In this document: piece by piece, positions 48,701-60,416 of the stretch
Layout of the letters: every line of letters starts with the position of its first letter
Numbering within the stretch: position 1 is the first letter of the stretch
The notes under the pieces: model-generated
The model's input: the letters and a program-made list of their open reading frames with translations, nothing else
Told to the model about the DNA's origin: nothing
Database searches by the model: none
Program-made: the position numbers and the translations under genes
Assembly: GCA_023846275.1 (NCBI GenBank)
Contig: CM043877.1
Location: 12,817,107 to 12,881,106 of the forward strand
Direction: 5' to 3'
DNA from: Vanilla planifolia
Taxonomy: Eukaryota; Streptophyta; Magnoliopsida; Asparagales; Orchidaceae
DNA length: 64,000 bases

Positions 48701-50324
48701 TAACCTTTTTGTACATTAATGAGAGAGACATTAAAAGAACTAAGAAATCTATCAATCCACTAATAATATTTGCTTTGTAAATTGGCTTGAAAAGTGTTAA
48801 CCTTACATTGGTAGGGATACAAGTGGTCCAAGAATATTTACCTTCATAGTTTATTCTAAGAAGCACCTTTTGGCATCCTTTTACTTCCTTTTAAAAGATT
48901 TGTTTGCCTTCAAAGGAAGCTTATCCAATGTGCTTAGCATAGTGTCAACTTTACTCATAGTAGTGATCATTTACTTTGGACGAATAACAAATCAATAGAG
49001 ATTCAACTGTAGCCATTCATTTTTTAATAACTAAAAGATAAGCCAACAGCATGGTAGATATGGTATCACTATTTTGTGAATTTAAAAATTCATAATTACC
49101 TTATTCCAAGTAGTTAACTTTCTTACAAAAGCTAATAAAAAACTTTATTATAACATAAATAATGATATTATTAGTTTAAAGACTAAAAAAAGATATAGGA
49201 GTTTACAAGTTAAATCTTAGTTGTCAATTTGAAAAACAATTTTGTAGCAAGCATTGGTGATAAATCGTCTCGAGATAACTGTCAAAACTTGAATTCTTAA
49301 GACCTAATTTCTTGAAGTTAGACCCTTATGTTTGATTCATTTATTATAACATCTCATAAGTGGGGCCAAATAAATTTAATGAATTGAAATTCATGTAATA
49401 TTGAAATAAAAAGTATTAGGAATGATTGATAACTCTAAGAAGGAATGAGTGATAAAATTAAGAAAATAATCATAATTTTATTAAGAAATATTATTATAGA
49501 TTTTTTGAAATTTCATGAAATTTATTTGCAAATATTTTAAGATTAGGAGAAATTGATCCTATAATACAATACAGTAGATTGCATAGTACGATAAAAAGAG
49601 AAGTAAGAAGGAGAGTTTAGCTGAAGTGTGTTAGACAAATATGATTAGACTATTATACATGTATATTTTTTATGAAGAATAAAGCATAACCTCAATGCAT
49701 TAGACCACATGATAAGGCTATATTATATTGTACATTTGTGAAGCATATATCATATAAGTATGTTGATAAAAGAATGATGGGTTGAGTAACAAATCAATAT
49801 ATTTTATAGTTCGATGGGTACAATCATATCAGTATGATGAGATGAAGAATAGAATCATATAAGTAATCATCAAATTATGACAAAAGAGGTATATACATGA
49901 AAATATATAGTATACAAGTACAAAGAACGGATCATATAACTATAATTAATGAAGAAAGAAAACTTAACTAAGTCTAATAGATTGAGATAAGAAATGAATG
50001 TATTGTATAATATAATGGGTATAATTGTATAAGTACAATCAGATGAAGAATAGCATCGTATAAGGAATGATATGATATAATGAGAGAGGTATATGCATGA
50101 AAATATATAACATGCAAGTACAAAGAGGGGACTGTACAAGTTTGATCAATGGAGAAGAAAAACTCAACTATTTTATGGGATAATAGATGAGGCATTATGC
50201 AATACTTTAATGACAATTTTATAAGTATGATCAAGTAAAGAATAACATCATATATTGAATCATTAGGTTACAACATAAGGAGCATGTGCATTAATGCATA
50301 TCATATAAGTATGATACTAATACC

Positions 50325-50329
50325 ATATT
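50325..50329. repeat. Target-site duplication of solo LTR (left)
   Basis: ATATT, matched exactly at 52,528-52,532. Confidence 0.75.
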
Positions 50330-52527
50330 TGTTAAGCCCCCACCTACATCAAGTACCATTATATGACAAAATTATTATCAGAGTGAGGAAAATAAATAAA
50401 ACCAAAGGTGGGGACCCAACGGTAAGACAAACACCAACTCCAAAATCCCAAGTATATATATAAAGGTATGTTTTTAAACATTTAATCACACCAAAACATT
50501 CCCTCTCTCACACATCTCTTGAAAATGGCTCTTCTGTAACAACACCATTTCCATCTCTCAGTGCAGTGGTTTCATGACCTGTGATGTAAGCACTAAATGA
50601 GATTTTACACATCTCAGTAGATAAATCACAACAACTAACCAAGTATGAAAAAGAGATTTCAAAATATCATGAGTAGTGAAGATCAATTATATGTATAAAG
50701 ATAAAACCATACCAGATGTCATATATATAAGGTAATGCCAAATGAAAACCATAAAGAAATGCCAGTTCCTTATATAGTGTGTTATTACCGGGCCCAATTC
50801 CCTTTGGCGCATTATCCTCTGGATCTAATCATCATCAATAAATGACCTCCAGCTGGCATCCAACCAAACACATAACACTAGACAGATATCTGATCCGAAG
50901 ATCGATACCCTGCAACACATGCTGAGCCTAGTGCCACCAGGCAGGTATGGTACCATACCCTGCAACACATGCTGAGCCTAGTGTAAATCATCATGGAGTC
51001 ATAGCACATAACATATAACACTAGGTAGATATCTGATCCAAAGATCGATATCCTGCAACACATGCTGAGCCTAGTGGTGAGGATAATGTTCTCTGGGAAT
51101 CCATTTTTACTATAATTTTCAGTTATAATTCCAAACAATTATGCCATATCAAAAGACCTTTCTTTACATATTGTTTCTTTCTTTTTATTTCATTAGCATA
51201 CCATGCTATTTCTTCATTTTCAGTTTTCATATAAATGCATAAGTAATCCATACTATAGTGTTTCTTCCTTTTTATGCCATAAACATATGCAACAATCACA
51301 ATACTATAACAGTAAGAAAAGCAAGTAAAAACATATAATATTATGCTACATCACAGGGTTAGGAATTTATCTACCTAAATTTGTTGTACCAATTTTTCTT
51401 GCCCACTTCTAATGCTTTTTGATGTCCTACAAGCCCTGATGTCCTACAAGTCCGTAAAATACAAAAATAATTAATTTAAATATCCTTATTAGTCAAAATT
51501 ACTTTCTTAAAAGTTGTTCCCAAATGATTAAAATTCTGCTTTCTAAAAGCTTGCCCAAACAACCAAAAATCCTACTTTCTAAAAGCTGTCCCAAACGGGC
51601 TTTCCAAAAATCCCAAAAATGCTCACTGTTTTTCTTGCTTAAGGTCTTCCGTCGGCACTCGACCGCCCGCGCCCAGCGCGACCTGGTCTAAGCCCGACAC
51701 TGGACCGCCCGCACCGGTTCAGCAATGCGAACCGGTTCAACACGCTGAACCGGTTCTCTCTCTCTCTCTCTCCTATACGTTCGATGAAACCGAAACATTT
51801 CTTTGGCGAAATTCGAGACCTCCTACGTCTCCTGCCGGCCAAATCAACCCCTCTCGATCTCCGTCGCTCACAGAAAAAACCTTACACAATGAAGACAAAG
51901 AAATTTGTGTTTTCCTTACCTTACGGAACCCTCGCCTACATTCACAAGTCGCGTGCCAAAATTCCTCGAAGAGCATGGCGGCGGCTGTCGGAATCTCGTC
52001 CTTAAGGAATTCTTGCCGCAATCACGTTTGTTGCAGAACCTCGCACTCTGGCAATTCTCCTCACAGTCGCATGCAGTCGCAGTTTTCGCAGATGTATTTT
52101 TTTTTCAAACACACCCGATTAGCTTTTATAACCGCTGCATCAAGGTGTCAAACTCTCGTGAGGCAACTGCCAGATGGATCGCTCACCGGCTCTTGTGCAT
52201 AAAACCCCCTACTAATGAGTTATTTACGTATATATACTCCACCCAGAGAAATAAACCTGCCCGAAATTCTTAAATTGCACATATACCCAACGCAACCAAC
52301 AACTTTAAAATTACAAATATACCTTCCAGCAAAATGAATTGAACTATGCCGACATTTACAAAATTACAAATATATCCTCAATATTACAAATCTATCCAAA
52401 TCTTTAAAAATTCATAATTTATTCCTTAAAACTCCAAAAGTTACAAACTAAACACCATTGAACTTGTCTCAAAGAGCTCTTTCTAAGAAATACAATAAAT
52501 AAAATAAAGGAAACTAAGACTGTTACA
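50330..52527 (-). mobile_element. Solo LTR, probably Ty3-gypsy (2,198 bp)
   Basis: Plus-strand ends are TGTTAAGCCCCCACC and CTGTTACA, flanked by ATATT on both sides. No PBS, PPT or coding domain is present, so it is an LTR left after recombination between two LTRs. The start resembles TGTTACACCCC of the element at 13.5 kb, and the GC-rich part (51,640-52,180) lies in the same relative place, which suggests minus orientation and a related family. A TC microsatellite (51,754-51,772) and 'aaccggttca' repeats sit inside. Frames of 60-120 codons within it look like chance. Confidence 0.8.
50908..51076. repeat. 26-bp repeat, three copies in solo LTR
   Basis: 'cctgcaacacatgctgagc' followed by 'ctagtg' occurs at 50,908, 50,958 and 51,051. 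The outer two also share the preceding 'agatatctgatcc.aagatcgata'. Confidence 0.85.
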
Positions 52528-53689
52528 ATATTAGTATGATAAGAAGAATTTATTATAGATTAAGGTGAAGATGCACATTATGCAATACCAATGTGTGAAA
52601 ACTATGATATTTTAAAACTTGAAATGGAAAAATAGTAGAGTAAATCATTGTAAGAAGAGTCTAAATGATGGAAAATCATCAGAATGAAGTAGAAAGAAAG
52701 TGAGGAGACAAAAAACTAAAGGAACATAATTGTTGGAAGTGTTAAACACTTGGTAACCTATAAGTGTGGGGGTGAATTATAATTTTTTTAAAACTTATTG
52801 ATTACCAAAGCTATGTCAAGCAATAGTATTATCTTTTTCATTAACCAAATTAATTGTAAAGGATTTTTATTTTAGTATAATACTTAATTCCTTTAAATGA
52901 AAGGTTAAGTTAACAAAATCAAGTGATTCAACAAAACATTTACTTAGATCCACACCCGATTAACCCAACTAGGCTTCCATTAATCTAATTGTCATTTTCC
53001 TAATAAGCAAGTAAGCCAAAACCTTCACAACAACCTAATAAGCACAAGCTCAACTAATCTTACAACACCAAACCAACCTAGTTGAACACACAATAATAGC
53101 TCTACTGAGCTTAAATCGTATGCCATACACAAGCTGACTACTTAGAACAATCTCAATGACAAAAATATTAAAGTATACAATACTTTAAATAGTTTGTATA
53201 ACAACTTATACCTCAATCTTTTAAGACAAAAAAACATAATTGCAAAATAAGTGAGATAAGATATTCTCAAAATACATTATGTAAAAATAAAATACAAATC
53301 AAGCTTAAGTTGTGAATATTACTAAGCTAATAAATTGGTTAAGGTATTACAAGTTAAAGCATCATCTTTTTCATCTTGTATTTTATTTCTATTTATATGA
53401 GAGAGTGAAATAGATGTATACAAATTAGTTAGAATGACTAAACTTGTTTTCCTAAGAAGCTCTAACTAACCATTAAATTCATTGGTTTTTGTTCATATTA
53501 GTACAGTCATCATATAATGGAGATAAAGTTCAAACAATGATTATCTTGATAATGAAACAATAAATCTAGTGCTAAAAAATTTAAAATAATATATCATATA
53601 AGTTTGAGATGGTTCATGTATTGTACGACCCCGATACATTAAGCATAGCTAAAGTTTTGATATTAATTGTACCAGATAATAATATAATT

Positions 53690-54670
53690 GTAGCACAAAA
53701 TAGTTCATATTTATGATTTATATAAATCGTATTAGTTTAAAGGTAAGCCACCACCATATATATAGATTTTCAAAAATCCATGCCCATGAGAAAATGTTGT
53801 ATGTTGTGATTATCAAATCAAATTCTTGTATGATCATATGTTACTTAGTTTAACATGACTAAAATACTAATGATTCTTATATGGTATATATTATCATTAT
53901 TATGCGATAGTGAATAGGATCACTATAATTGTTCAATATTTAGATCTTCTTTGCATAATCATGTAAATATTTATAATATAATTGTACTGATACAATATTA
54001 ATATCGTAATGGTATGATATTTAGTTTATTCTTTTATGATTTAACATTGTTCATTTAAGTTTGAAGCATTAATCGTACTATTAGATGAATTATATATATT
54101 GGTATAAGTACTTATACGAAACAAAAATAATACTTGTATAGTATCGTAAGTGTGTCTATTAACAAGCATATAACTATGACACAAATACTTTATATAGTAT
54201 AATATGCAAGAATGGTGACACGATAAAATTTAATGGTATGATATAATTATATACAAGCACTCATAGTAAGCACATTTATTAATTTATATAAGATTTTTAT
54301 TAAAATATATAGATAAAATATAATGAATTTATACAACACTTATCAAATCACTCATAATTAAATATAATTGTGTTAATATAATACAAAAATCATATATATC
54401 CAACCAATACTAAGCTCAAATCTTAAGAAGAAATAAATAACATTTATATGAAATAGGCTACATACATATACGATGTGAGTAAAAACTTAAATCTCAGAGA
54501 CCAAATAAAGCTCTTACAAGGCTAATTTCTTAATCTTGGTAATGGTCACATTTATACATTGAATACATCATTTACATGCATCCTATCAACATAGACAAAT
54601 GTAAGCCAAAATAAAAGATCGTTAAAATACAATATTTAACATCATATTTTACAACTAGTATGTAGTTAAG
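53690..54670. repeat. Dispersed repeat about 1 kb, copy 2
   Basis: Direct-orientation partner of 4,120-5,180, collinear over its length. It lies between two GGGGGTGAATT-type LTR-like starts (52.77 and 54.73 kb), which hints that it belongs to a decayed LTR element. Confidence 0.65.
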
Positions 54671-55001
54671 AGTATGGCTTAAATTAGCATGTTTTCATTA
54701 TAAATTTTGAGAGTGAGATATGTGTAAGAGGGGGTGAATTGTGCGAAGTTATAAACTTATCCAAATTTCAAACCAATTCAAATTATTTGGTAATGTACAA
54801 AAGATTTTTTTAATATCTTAATTACTTTTACAAAATTTGTTTTTGAAAATATTATTAGATTTTATAAAACTAGTTGTATTGTAGAATAAATAAATTACAC
54901 ATAAAGAGTAAGTGGTTATATCTAAACTCAAATTGTGGTTATATCTAAACTCAAATTTATATCTATCTCTAACTAAATGCCTAAACAATCTACTAAGTAT
55001 T

Positions 55002-55240
55002 GGCTTAATAAAAACCTATAATATCAAGTTAGTGAAACCCCATAACATTGGTTTAATAAAATTCTATCACACTATTTTAACAAAAATCTACAACACCAAC
55101 TTAATAAAGGCCAATAACATTAGTTTAATAAAAATCTATAATATCAGTTTAATACAAACTTATAGTATTAGCTTAACAAAAGTCTATAATAGGCTTAATA
55201 AAAATCTATATTCAACTTAATTAAATCTTATAACTATCTT
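55002..55240 (+). repeat. 24-bp minisatellite, about 8-9 copies
   Basis: Consensus close to 'agtttaataaaaatctataa' plus four bases. Eight successive 24-bp units run from 55,002 to 55,193, then shorter broken units follow. Because the period is a multiple of three, one frame stays open and reads an 8-residue repeat of the form x-L-I-K-x-Y-N-I. I see no start context, domain or homology that would make it a real protein. Confidence 0.8.
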
Positions 55241-56146
55241 GATAAAAATAGATAAAAAAATAAAAGTCTTAATAATAGAAAAAATAAAATTAGGTAGAAA
55301 CTTAATGTAATAATTTCTATAACCAATGAAGAATTAAGATTGAGACACACTACTTAAATCAATACAAGTTATGTAACAAAGCTTAATTTTGATACAATAG
55401 AGAATGTGATTGACATAATTTTAAATAAAAAGCTGCAACTTAGTTCAAGGTTGGAAAAAAGGCTAAGATAAATTTTCCAGGCTAAATGTCCCGATTTTGC
55501 CCTTTTCACTTCTTAGAAATGATGTTTCTGATAAAGCTTTATCACAAAGAATTTTCCAATCAAATATTAACCTTTTTTATCATGTTTGGATGCATTTATA
55601 TATGCATAAAAATGATCTCAAATGAGTCCAAAACTCTCTCAAATGACTTTATTAAAAACCAATTAAACTATATACTACATCTTAAATTGATCGTACTAAG
55701 TGATGCCATAGCCATAACCTCAAGGTCCAACTGTTGAAGTCAAGATGCTCAAGCTAGAGTTATGTCTTCAAGTCAAATATAAGGATTCATATTTAAACTC
55801 CATCTCTAATACTAATTTCATCATGTGGTTTAAGTTGGTCTTATTGCACACACTTCAACCGAATCAATAAAACACCATAAAGGTAACTTTTAGATTTTTC
55901 TGGTTACAATAATATTTTCATTTGTGCAAACATTCTAAAAAATTAAGCCACAATCAATGAAATAACAAAACTCTCCCATCCATGCACAAGTGCCAAGCAA
56001 TCAAACAAATATCAATGTAATTACTAAATCTCTCTCATGTTTCAAATGAAAGTTAGGACATATCTTTCACTCCATGAATTACAAGTCATCTCCTAAGTTT
56101 CCATTCAAGAGAAAAGTGGACAACTAGAATTTTTTTAAATTTTTTC

Positions 56147-56438
56147 TGATGGAAATAAAATATTGAGAGAAATTTGAAAATGACAGCAGAAAGATTAAGC
56201 AGAGGGAAGAAAGAAGTTATAAACTTTTCATTCATGAATGCATAATCACAAAGAACTACTTACATCTATTTATAGCCAAGAAAAATAACCAATCCCTTAA
56301 ATATTTTCACCTAATGTGAACGTTTGTTCCTAAAAATACTTAACAAACTAACAAAATACTTAAAATATGCTAACCATACTTAAAAAGTGCTAACAAGCAC
56401 TTAAAAAATGCTAACCATATGCTTAAAGTTTGCTAACA
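56147..56438 (-). repeat. copia LTR (292 bp)
   Basis: Element strand TGTTAGCAAACTTTAAGC...TTTCCATCA. Closely similar to 61,067-61,357 ('ttcacattaggtg', 'tttcttggctataaatagatg', 'tctgcttaatcttt'). Confidence 0.88.
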
Positions 56439-56456
56439 CTACTCCCCCTCAAACTT
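56439..56456 (-). other. PPT of copia fragment
   Basis: Element strand 'caagtttgagggggagtag', purine-rich, next to the LTR. Confidence 0.85.
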
Positions 56457-57018
56457 GAAGTATCTTCAACCCTAATTGATTTCGTAATTCTTTAAACTTC
56501 TTTACTCCAAACGATTTAGTGAAAATATCAGCCACTTGTTCTTTAGTACTGCAATGAACCAAACTTATAGTATCCTTGTTGACATAATCACGAAGAAAGA
56601 GATACCTTATCTCGATATGCTTGCCATTATCAAAGTAGTCAAATAAATCTATCCCACTTTGGTTAGTAAAATACAAACCATAATTAAGTATTCCTTTAAT
56701 ACACCTTAGTATTCTTTTTGCAACCATCTAATGTGTTTCTTTTAGATTTTTCATATATCGATTAATGAGTCCAACAGAATATAGAATATTAGGTCTTGTG
56801 GTAGTGAGGTAACGAAGATTACCAACATGACTTTTAAACAAAATAGAGTTAATGTTTTTTTCCTCTCCTTCTTTACTTATTTTCATTCTCACATCAAGTG
56901 GTGTTGTCATTGATTTGTAATCTTTCATTCTAAACTTCTTTAGAAGTTCAATAGCATACTTTCTTTGAGAGATTTAGATTCCATTTGTCATTTTCTTCAC
57001 TTCCAAGCCAAAAAAGCA
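56449..57018 (-). pseudogene. copia RT/RNase H C-terminal remnant
   Basis: Minus-strand pieces in order: 'KYAIELLKKF', 'KDYKSMTTPLDVRMKI', 'VGNLRYLTTTRPNILYSVGL', a stop at 56,728-56,730, 'AKRILRCIKGILNYGLYF', then 'YFDN' joined directly to 'GKHIEIRYLFLRDYV' and 'CSTKEQVADIFTKSFG'. The central RNase H stretch between 'YFDN' and 'KHIEIRY' is deleted, removing catalytic residues. Confidence 0.85.
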
Positions 57019-57066
57019 TGTAAAGTTTGATTAACCCCAAACCTTGAACGAAGCAGGAGTACAGCA

Positions 57067-58127
57067 ATGGTTGGAAGAGTCGGGGGTCTAGCGGCGAGGC
57101 AAGGAAGCCGAGGAATGCGAACGAAGAAAGAAGTGAAATCGATTCCAGCTGAGAACCAAAGTTCTAATGTAGAAGCTTCGTCTCGACAGAAAGCAGAGGG
57201 TAGAAGGACTTCACCAGCATCTGCTCATCCTTTCGACTTCTCTTCTATGACTGCACTGCTTAATGATCCAAGCATAAAAGAGCTTGCTTCACAAATAACA
57301 CAGGATCCTGTATTCACTCAGATGGCAGAACAACGTCAAAAAAGTGTCAGTGGTGCAAGTGAAGATGGTGTTCCTCGGCTAGATACCCAACAATACATAA
57401 ACACAATGCAACAGGTGATGCAGAATCCACAATTTATGACCATGGCTGAACGACTTGGAAATGCCTTGATGCAGGATCCTTCAATGTCTTCAATGCTTGA
57501 AAATTTGACTAATCCCGCTCATAAAGAGCAGTTGGAAGAACGGATGAAAAAATTAAGAGAAGATCCATCACTGAAGCCAATTCTTGATGAGATAGAAAGT
57601 GGAGATCCAACTGTGATGATGAAGTATTGGAATGACCCGGAGATCCTGGAAAAGCTTGGCCAAGCAATGGGAGTTAGTTCTTTAGCGGGGGCTGCAGCTT
57701 CAAATGAACTACCGGAACCTGAACAAGTAGAAGATAATGGGGGGCATGAGGACGAATCTGCTATCCATCAAGCTGCTAGCCTTGGGGATGTTGAGGCCTT
57801 GAAGAATGCCCTGGCTGCTGGAGGTGACCAGGACGAACAGGATTCTGAGGGAAGAAGAGCTTTACATTTTGCATGTGGTTATGGAGAGGTTGAATGTGCT
57901 CGAGTTCTTCTAGAGGCTGGGGCTGCTGTGGATGCCGTGGACAACAACAAAAACACTCCCCTTCATTATGCTTCTGGCTATGGAAAGAAGGAATGTGTGG
58001 AACTCCACTAGAAAATGGTGCAGCAGTAACTCTCCAAAATTTCGATGGCAAAACATCCATTGATGTTGCCAAGTTGAACAACCAAGATGAGGTGCTCAAA
58101 CTACTTGAGAATAATGCTTTTTTATAA
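57067..58127 (+). pseudogene. AKR2: AKR2-type ankyrin-repeat protein, intronless retropseudogene
   Basis: AKR2 is a cytosolic plant chaperone that escorts tail- and signal-anchored proteins to the chloroplast outer envelope. The frame from ATG 57,067 has the AKR2 middle region ('[19 protein letters not shown]', '[20 protein letters not shown]', '[19 protein letters not shown]'), then ankyrin repeats ('[19 protein letters not shown]', '[19 protein letters not shown]', '[18 protein letters not shown]'). A one-base loss near 58,003 ends the frame at 58,011. The last ankyrin part and the usual end '[13 protein letters not shown]' continue in the next frame to 58,127. No intron interrupts about 1.06 kb, whereas family genes as I recall them are multi-exon, so it is a reverse-transcribed copy. 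No poly-A or target duplication is visible. Minus-strand copia sequence lies on both sides. Confidence 0.9.
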
Positions 58128-58179
58128 TCTATTTTAATTACATTAATCATGCAACATAAGAACGGAAGCATTGTTTTGT

Positions 58180-58193
58180 GCTCTTATACTACT
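58180..58193 (-). other. PBS-like remnant
   Basis: Minus strand 'agtagtataagagc' resembles TGGTATCAGAGC with mismatches and sits next to the LTR end at 58,195, as a copia PBS would. Confidence 0.45.
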
Positions 58194-58194
58194 T

Positions 58195-58433
58195 TGATGA
58201 AAATAAAATGAAATAAAATAGATCTCGAATTACAAACAACAAAATTGCATTCGATAGTATTTGACAGAAATTTAAAAAATGACAGCGAAAACCTAAAGTG
58301 TGGGAAGACCAAGCGAAGAATTTTTATTTCATTCATACATAACTACAAAGTAACAATTACACCTTTTAAACATTTAAACATCTAATAATGCTAACAAACA
58401 TTTAAAACGTGTTACAAACACTTAAAGTTTGCA
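58195..58433 (-). repeat. copia LTR relic, second subfamily
   Basis: Element strand ends '...cgaatgcaattttgttgtt', then 'tgtaattcgagatct' and '...ttttcatca', matching the end of the LTR at 26,516-26,822 rather than the LTR at 56,147. The start near 'tgcaaactttaagtg' is poorly defined, and the 5-bp flanks do not match those of the 56.1-kb LTR. Confidence 0.65.
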
Positions 58434-58743
58434 CTCTTCTCTCTACACTCTTCTCTCCTCTCATGATCCTTGACTTGAGGAGAAACAGGTCGTCACTCTC
58501 ACAATCTTCTAATTAACTCCTTAAATTCTATACATAAATATCTGTTAAATTCTCTTTTTGGAATCAAAGTTAAGAATCGGAAGGTCACGATGAAACTATG
58601 CTTAGATGAAGCGTCTCAGCACAAAATCTTGCAATTCTTATAACAGTTATCCGAAATCGGTTCAAAGAACGGCACAGAAAAAAAAAATCATTGCAATTCT
58701 AAGGAAGAAGAGCCAACATGCGTGAAAGTTATATATAAGCAAT

Positions 58744-60375
58744 CTAATAGCCGCAAGAAGCATCACGAGGAACGGCGACGAGGCAAAGGTCTCGCTTTCT
58801 CCTCAATGTGCCATCGAACTCCTCCTCCATGTCGAGCTCTTGCGGAGCGCTGCCATGGCGAGGAATCTCCCAGTCGAAGTGGAAGAGCAGGAGAGCAAGA
58901 AAGAGCTCCATGCCAGCCAAAGCAAACGTCATCCCCGGGCACATCCTTCGTCCCGCCCCGAATGGCATGTAATCGTAGTTGTTTCCAAACTTTGGTTGCT
59001 CCGCCACCCCTTTGAATCGGTCCGGCCTGAAGGTTTCCGGTTGATCCCAAATGGTTGGGTCCCTTGCTATGGCCCATGCGTTCACCACAACGCGGACTCC
59101 TGCGGGAATCGTGTAGCCCAACATCTCTGTTGCCTCGTTTGAGGTTCTCGGAAGGAGCAGAGGAAGGGGAGGGTGGACTCTCAGCGTCTCCTTCACAACT
59201 CTGTGAAGGTAATGAAGATTCCTGTTGTCTGTCTCCTCGATGTTCTTATTTCCCTCGAAGGCTTTCCTTACCTCGAGCTGGACATCTCGCATGGCCTCCG
59301 GGTTTCTCATCAGCTCCGACATGACCCAACACATTGTGTTCGATGTCGTCTCTGTCGCTGCGACCAACATGTCCTGCGTGGGAAATTAGATTTTTTTGCA
59401 TCAATTTAGGCTTAAAGAGAGAATTTTTACGTTTGGGCAAGTGTGCATGATTACCAAGATTACGGCTTTAACATTATCCATGGTGAGAGGGATCTGAAGG
59501 TCGCCTTTTTGTTGAATCCGCAGCAGGACGTCAACCAAGTCCTCCTCCGTCTCGTTCTTAACGCCGGCGTTCTGCCTGGCTTGATGCTCTGCTATTATGT
59601 CATCCAGAACGAGGTCCATCTCTCGGCGCAGCCTCTTCATTTTGAACCGAGAACCATCGAGAAGGCTGACGAGAGAGCTCAAAGAAGGGAACAAATCCAC
59701 CACCCTCAGCATGGGGAGAAGCTTTATGGTCTCTTTCATGGCAGACAAGAACTTTTCCTTGTTCTCACACTCCATTCCGAACGCAGCCCTCGTGATCTGC
59801 CTGTTGCTCAGCGACAGGAACATCTCCGTCAGATTCACCGGCGACGACCCCTTCGCCATGCGAATCCCTCGGACCATTTTCCGCGCCTCTTCGTCTCTAA
59901 TAAGAGAAAAAGATCTCACCTTCTGGACGCTGAGCAGCTCTTGACTGCATATCTTCCTCAGCTGTCTCCAGTAAGGGCCGTACGGGGAGAAGCCGATGCC
60001 GGTGGAATTGTAGCCAATGGTCTCGACGGCCAAGAGGTTCGGCCGAGAGGCTAAGAGGTGATCGTTGGTGTTGAGAACAGCTCGGGCGGCAGTCGGGCTG
60101 GAGGCCACCACAAAGTCCACTTGGCCGAGCTTGATGTGGAACAGAGGGCCAAACTTCTTGGCGAGGCTGTGGAACCTATGGTGGGTTTGCTCCCCCGAAA
60201 GTATGAGTTGGTGGATACTTCCTATGAAGGGCATCCTCCACGGGCCGGGAGGAAGCTTGGGTTTGGGTCCTCTGTAGCTGCGTGCGTCGTATATTCTCTT
60301 GAGAAGAAGAGCAAGGAAGAAGAACATGACCAAATTCTGGGTTGGGGATGGAAGCCAAGCTAATTCCATCTCCAT
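58744..60375 (-). CDS. Cytochrome P450, CYP71-clan (CYP71D-like), copy 2
   Basis: An ER-anchored haem-thiolate monooxygenase; substrate unknown. Exon 1 is 59,455-60,375 (307 codons) and exon 2 is 58,744-59,373, giving 516 residues with a phase-0 GT-AG intron of 81 bp. Motifs: anchor about 14-25, 'LPPGPWRMPFIGS', 'YWRQLRK', I-helix 'AATETT', 'KETLR' (369-372), 'HPPLPLLLPR', 'FRPDRF', and 'PFGAGRRMCPG' with haem Cys452. No disablement. It keeps the family-typical W323, R330 and P376 that copy 1 has lost, but has V373 where Leu is usual. With its canonical TATA box it looks like the better candidate for the working gene. The haem-loop sequence is the same in both copies. Confidence 0.93.
59374..59454 (-). 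other. Intron of P450 copy 2 (81 bp)
   Basis: GTAATC donor and GCAG acceptor on the minus strand at the same codon boundary as in copy 1. It is 2 bp longer than the copy 1 intron. Confidence 0.9.
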
Positions 60376-60405
60376 TTGCTGTGCTTTTATCGTTGACTTT
60401 GGACA

Positions 60406-60416
60406 CTTATTTATAG
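60406..60416 (-). promoter_or_regulatory. TATA box of P450 copy 2
   Basis: Minus strand CTATAAATAAG, a consensus plant TATA box, 31 bp upstream of the first ATG. Copy 1 has TATAAGTA here. Confidence 0.6.

Larger units (their letters stand above)
41388..50324. other. AT-rich gene-free region with old repeat relics
   Basis: No gene recognised. It holds a gypsy RT relic, one half of an inverted repeat pair at each end (41.5 and 48.5 kb), tandem arrays at 45.6 and 46.7 kb, a CA run at 45,931-45,945, and an LTR-like piece at 44,740-44,910. The rest is short, stop-rich DNA without visible structure. Confidence 0.6.
52533..56146. other. AT-rich gene-free region with repeat relics
   Basis: Contains GGGGGTGAATT-like LTR starts near 52,770 and 54,735, the second copy of the 1-kb dispersed repeat, and a 24-bp minisatellite. 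An exact 23-bp duplication ('gtggttatatctaaactc...') lies at 54,911-54,957. No gene recognised. Confidence 0.6.
56147..57020 (-). mobile_element. Ty1-copia 3'-end fragment
   Basis: Minus-strand remnant holding a 3' LTR, a PPT and the end of pol. It stops abruptly at about 57,020, in the middle of the RT at the codons after 'LGLEV', where the AKR2 retrocopy leader begins. The same subfamily as the plus-strand element at 61,067. Confidence 0.85.

Noticed and set aside
51639-52273. Several frames of 67-122 codons in the GC-rich part of the solo LTR
   Set aside because: Overlapping frames on both strands inside an LTR, without start context or domains.
26511-52532. Same target duplication ATATT for the copia element and the solo LTR
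   Set aside because: Different families, and ATATT is expected by chance in such AT-rich DNA.
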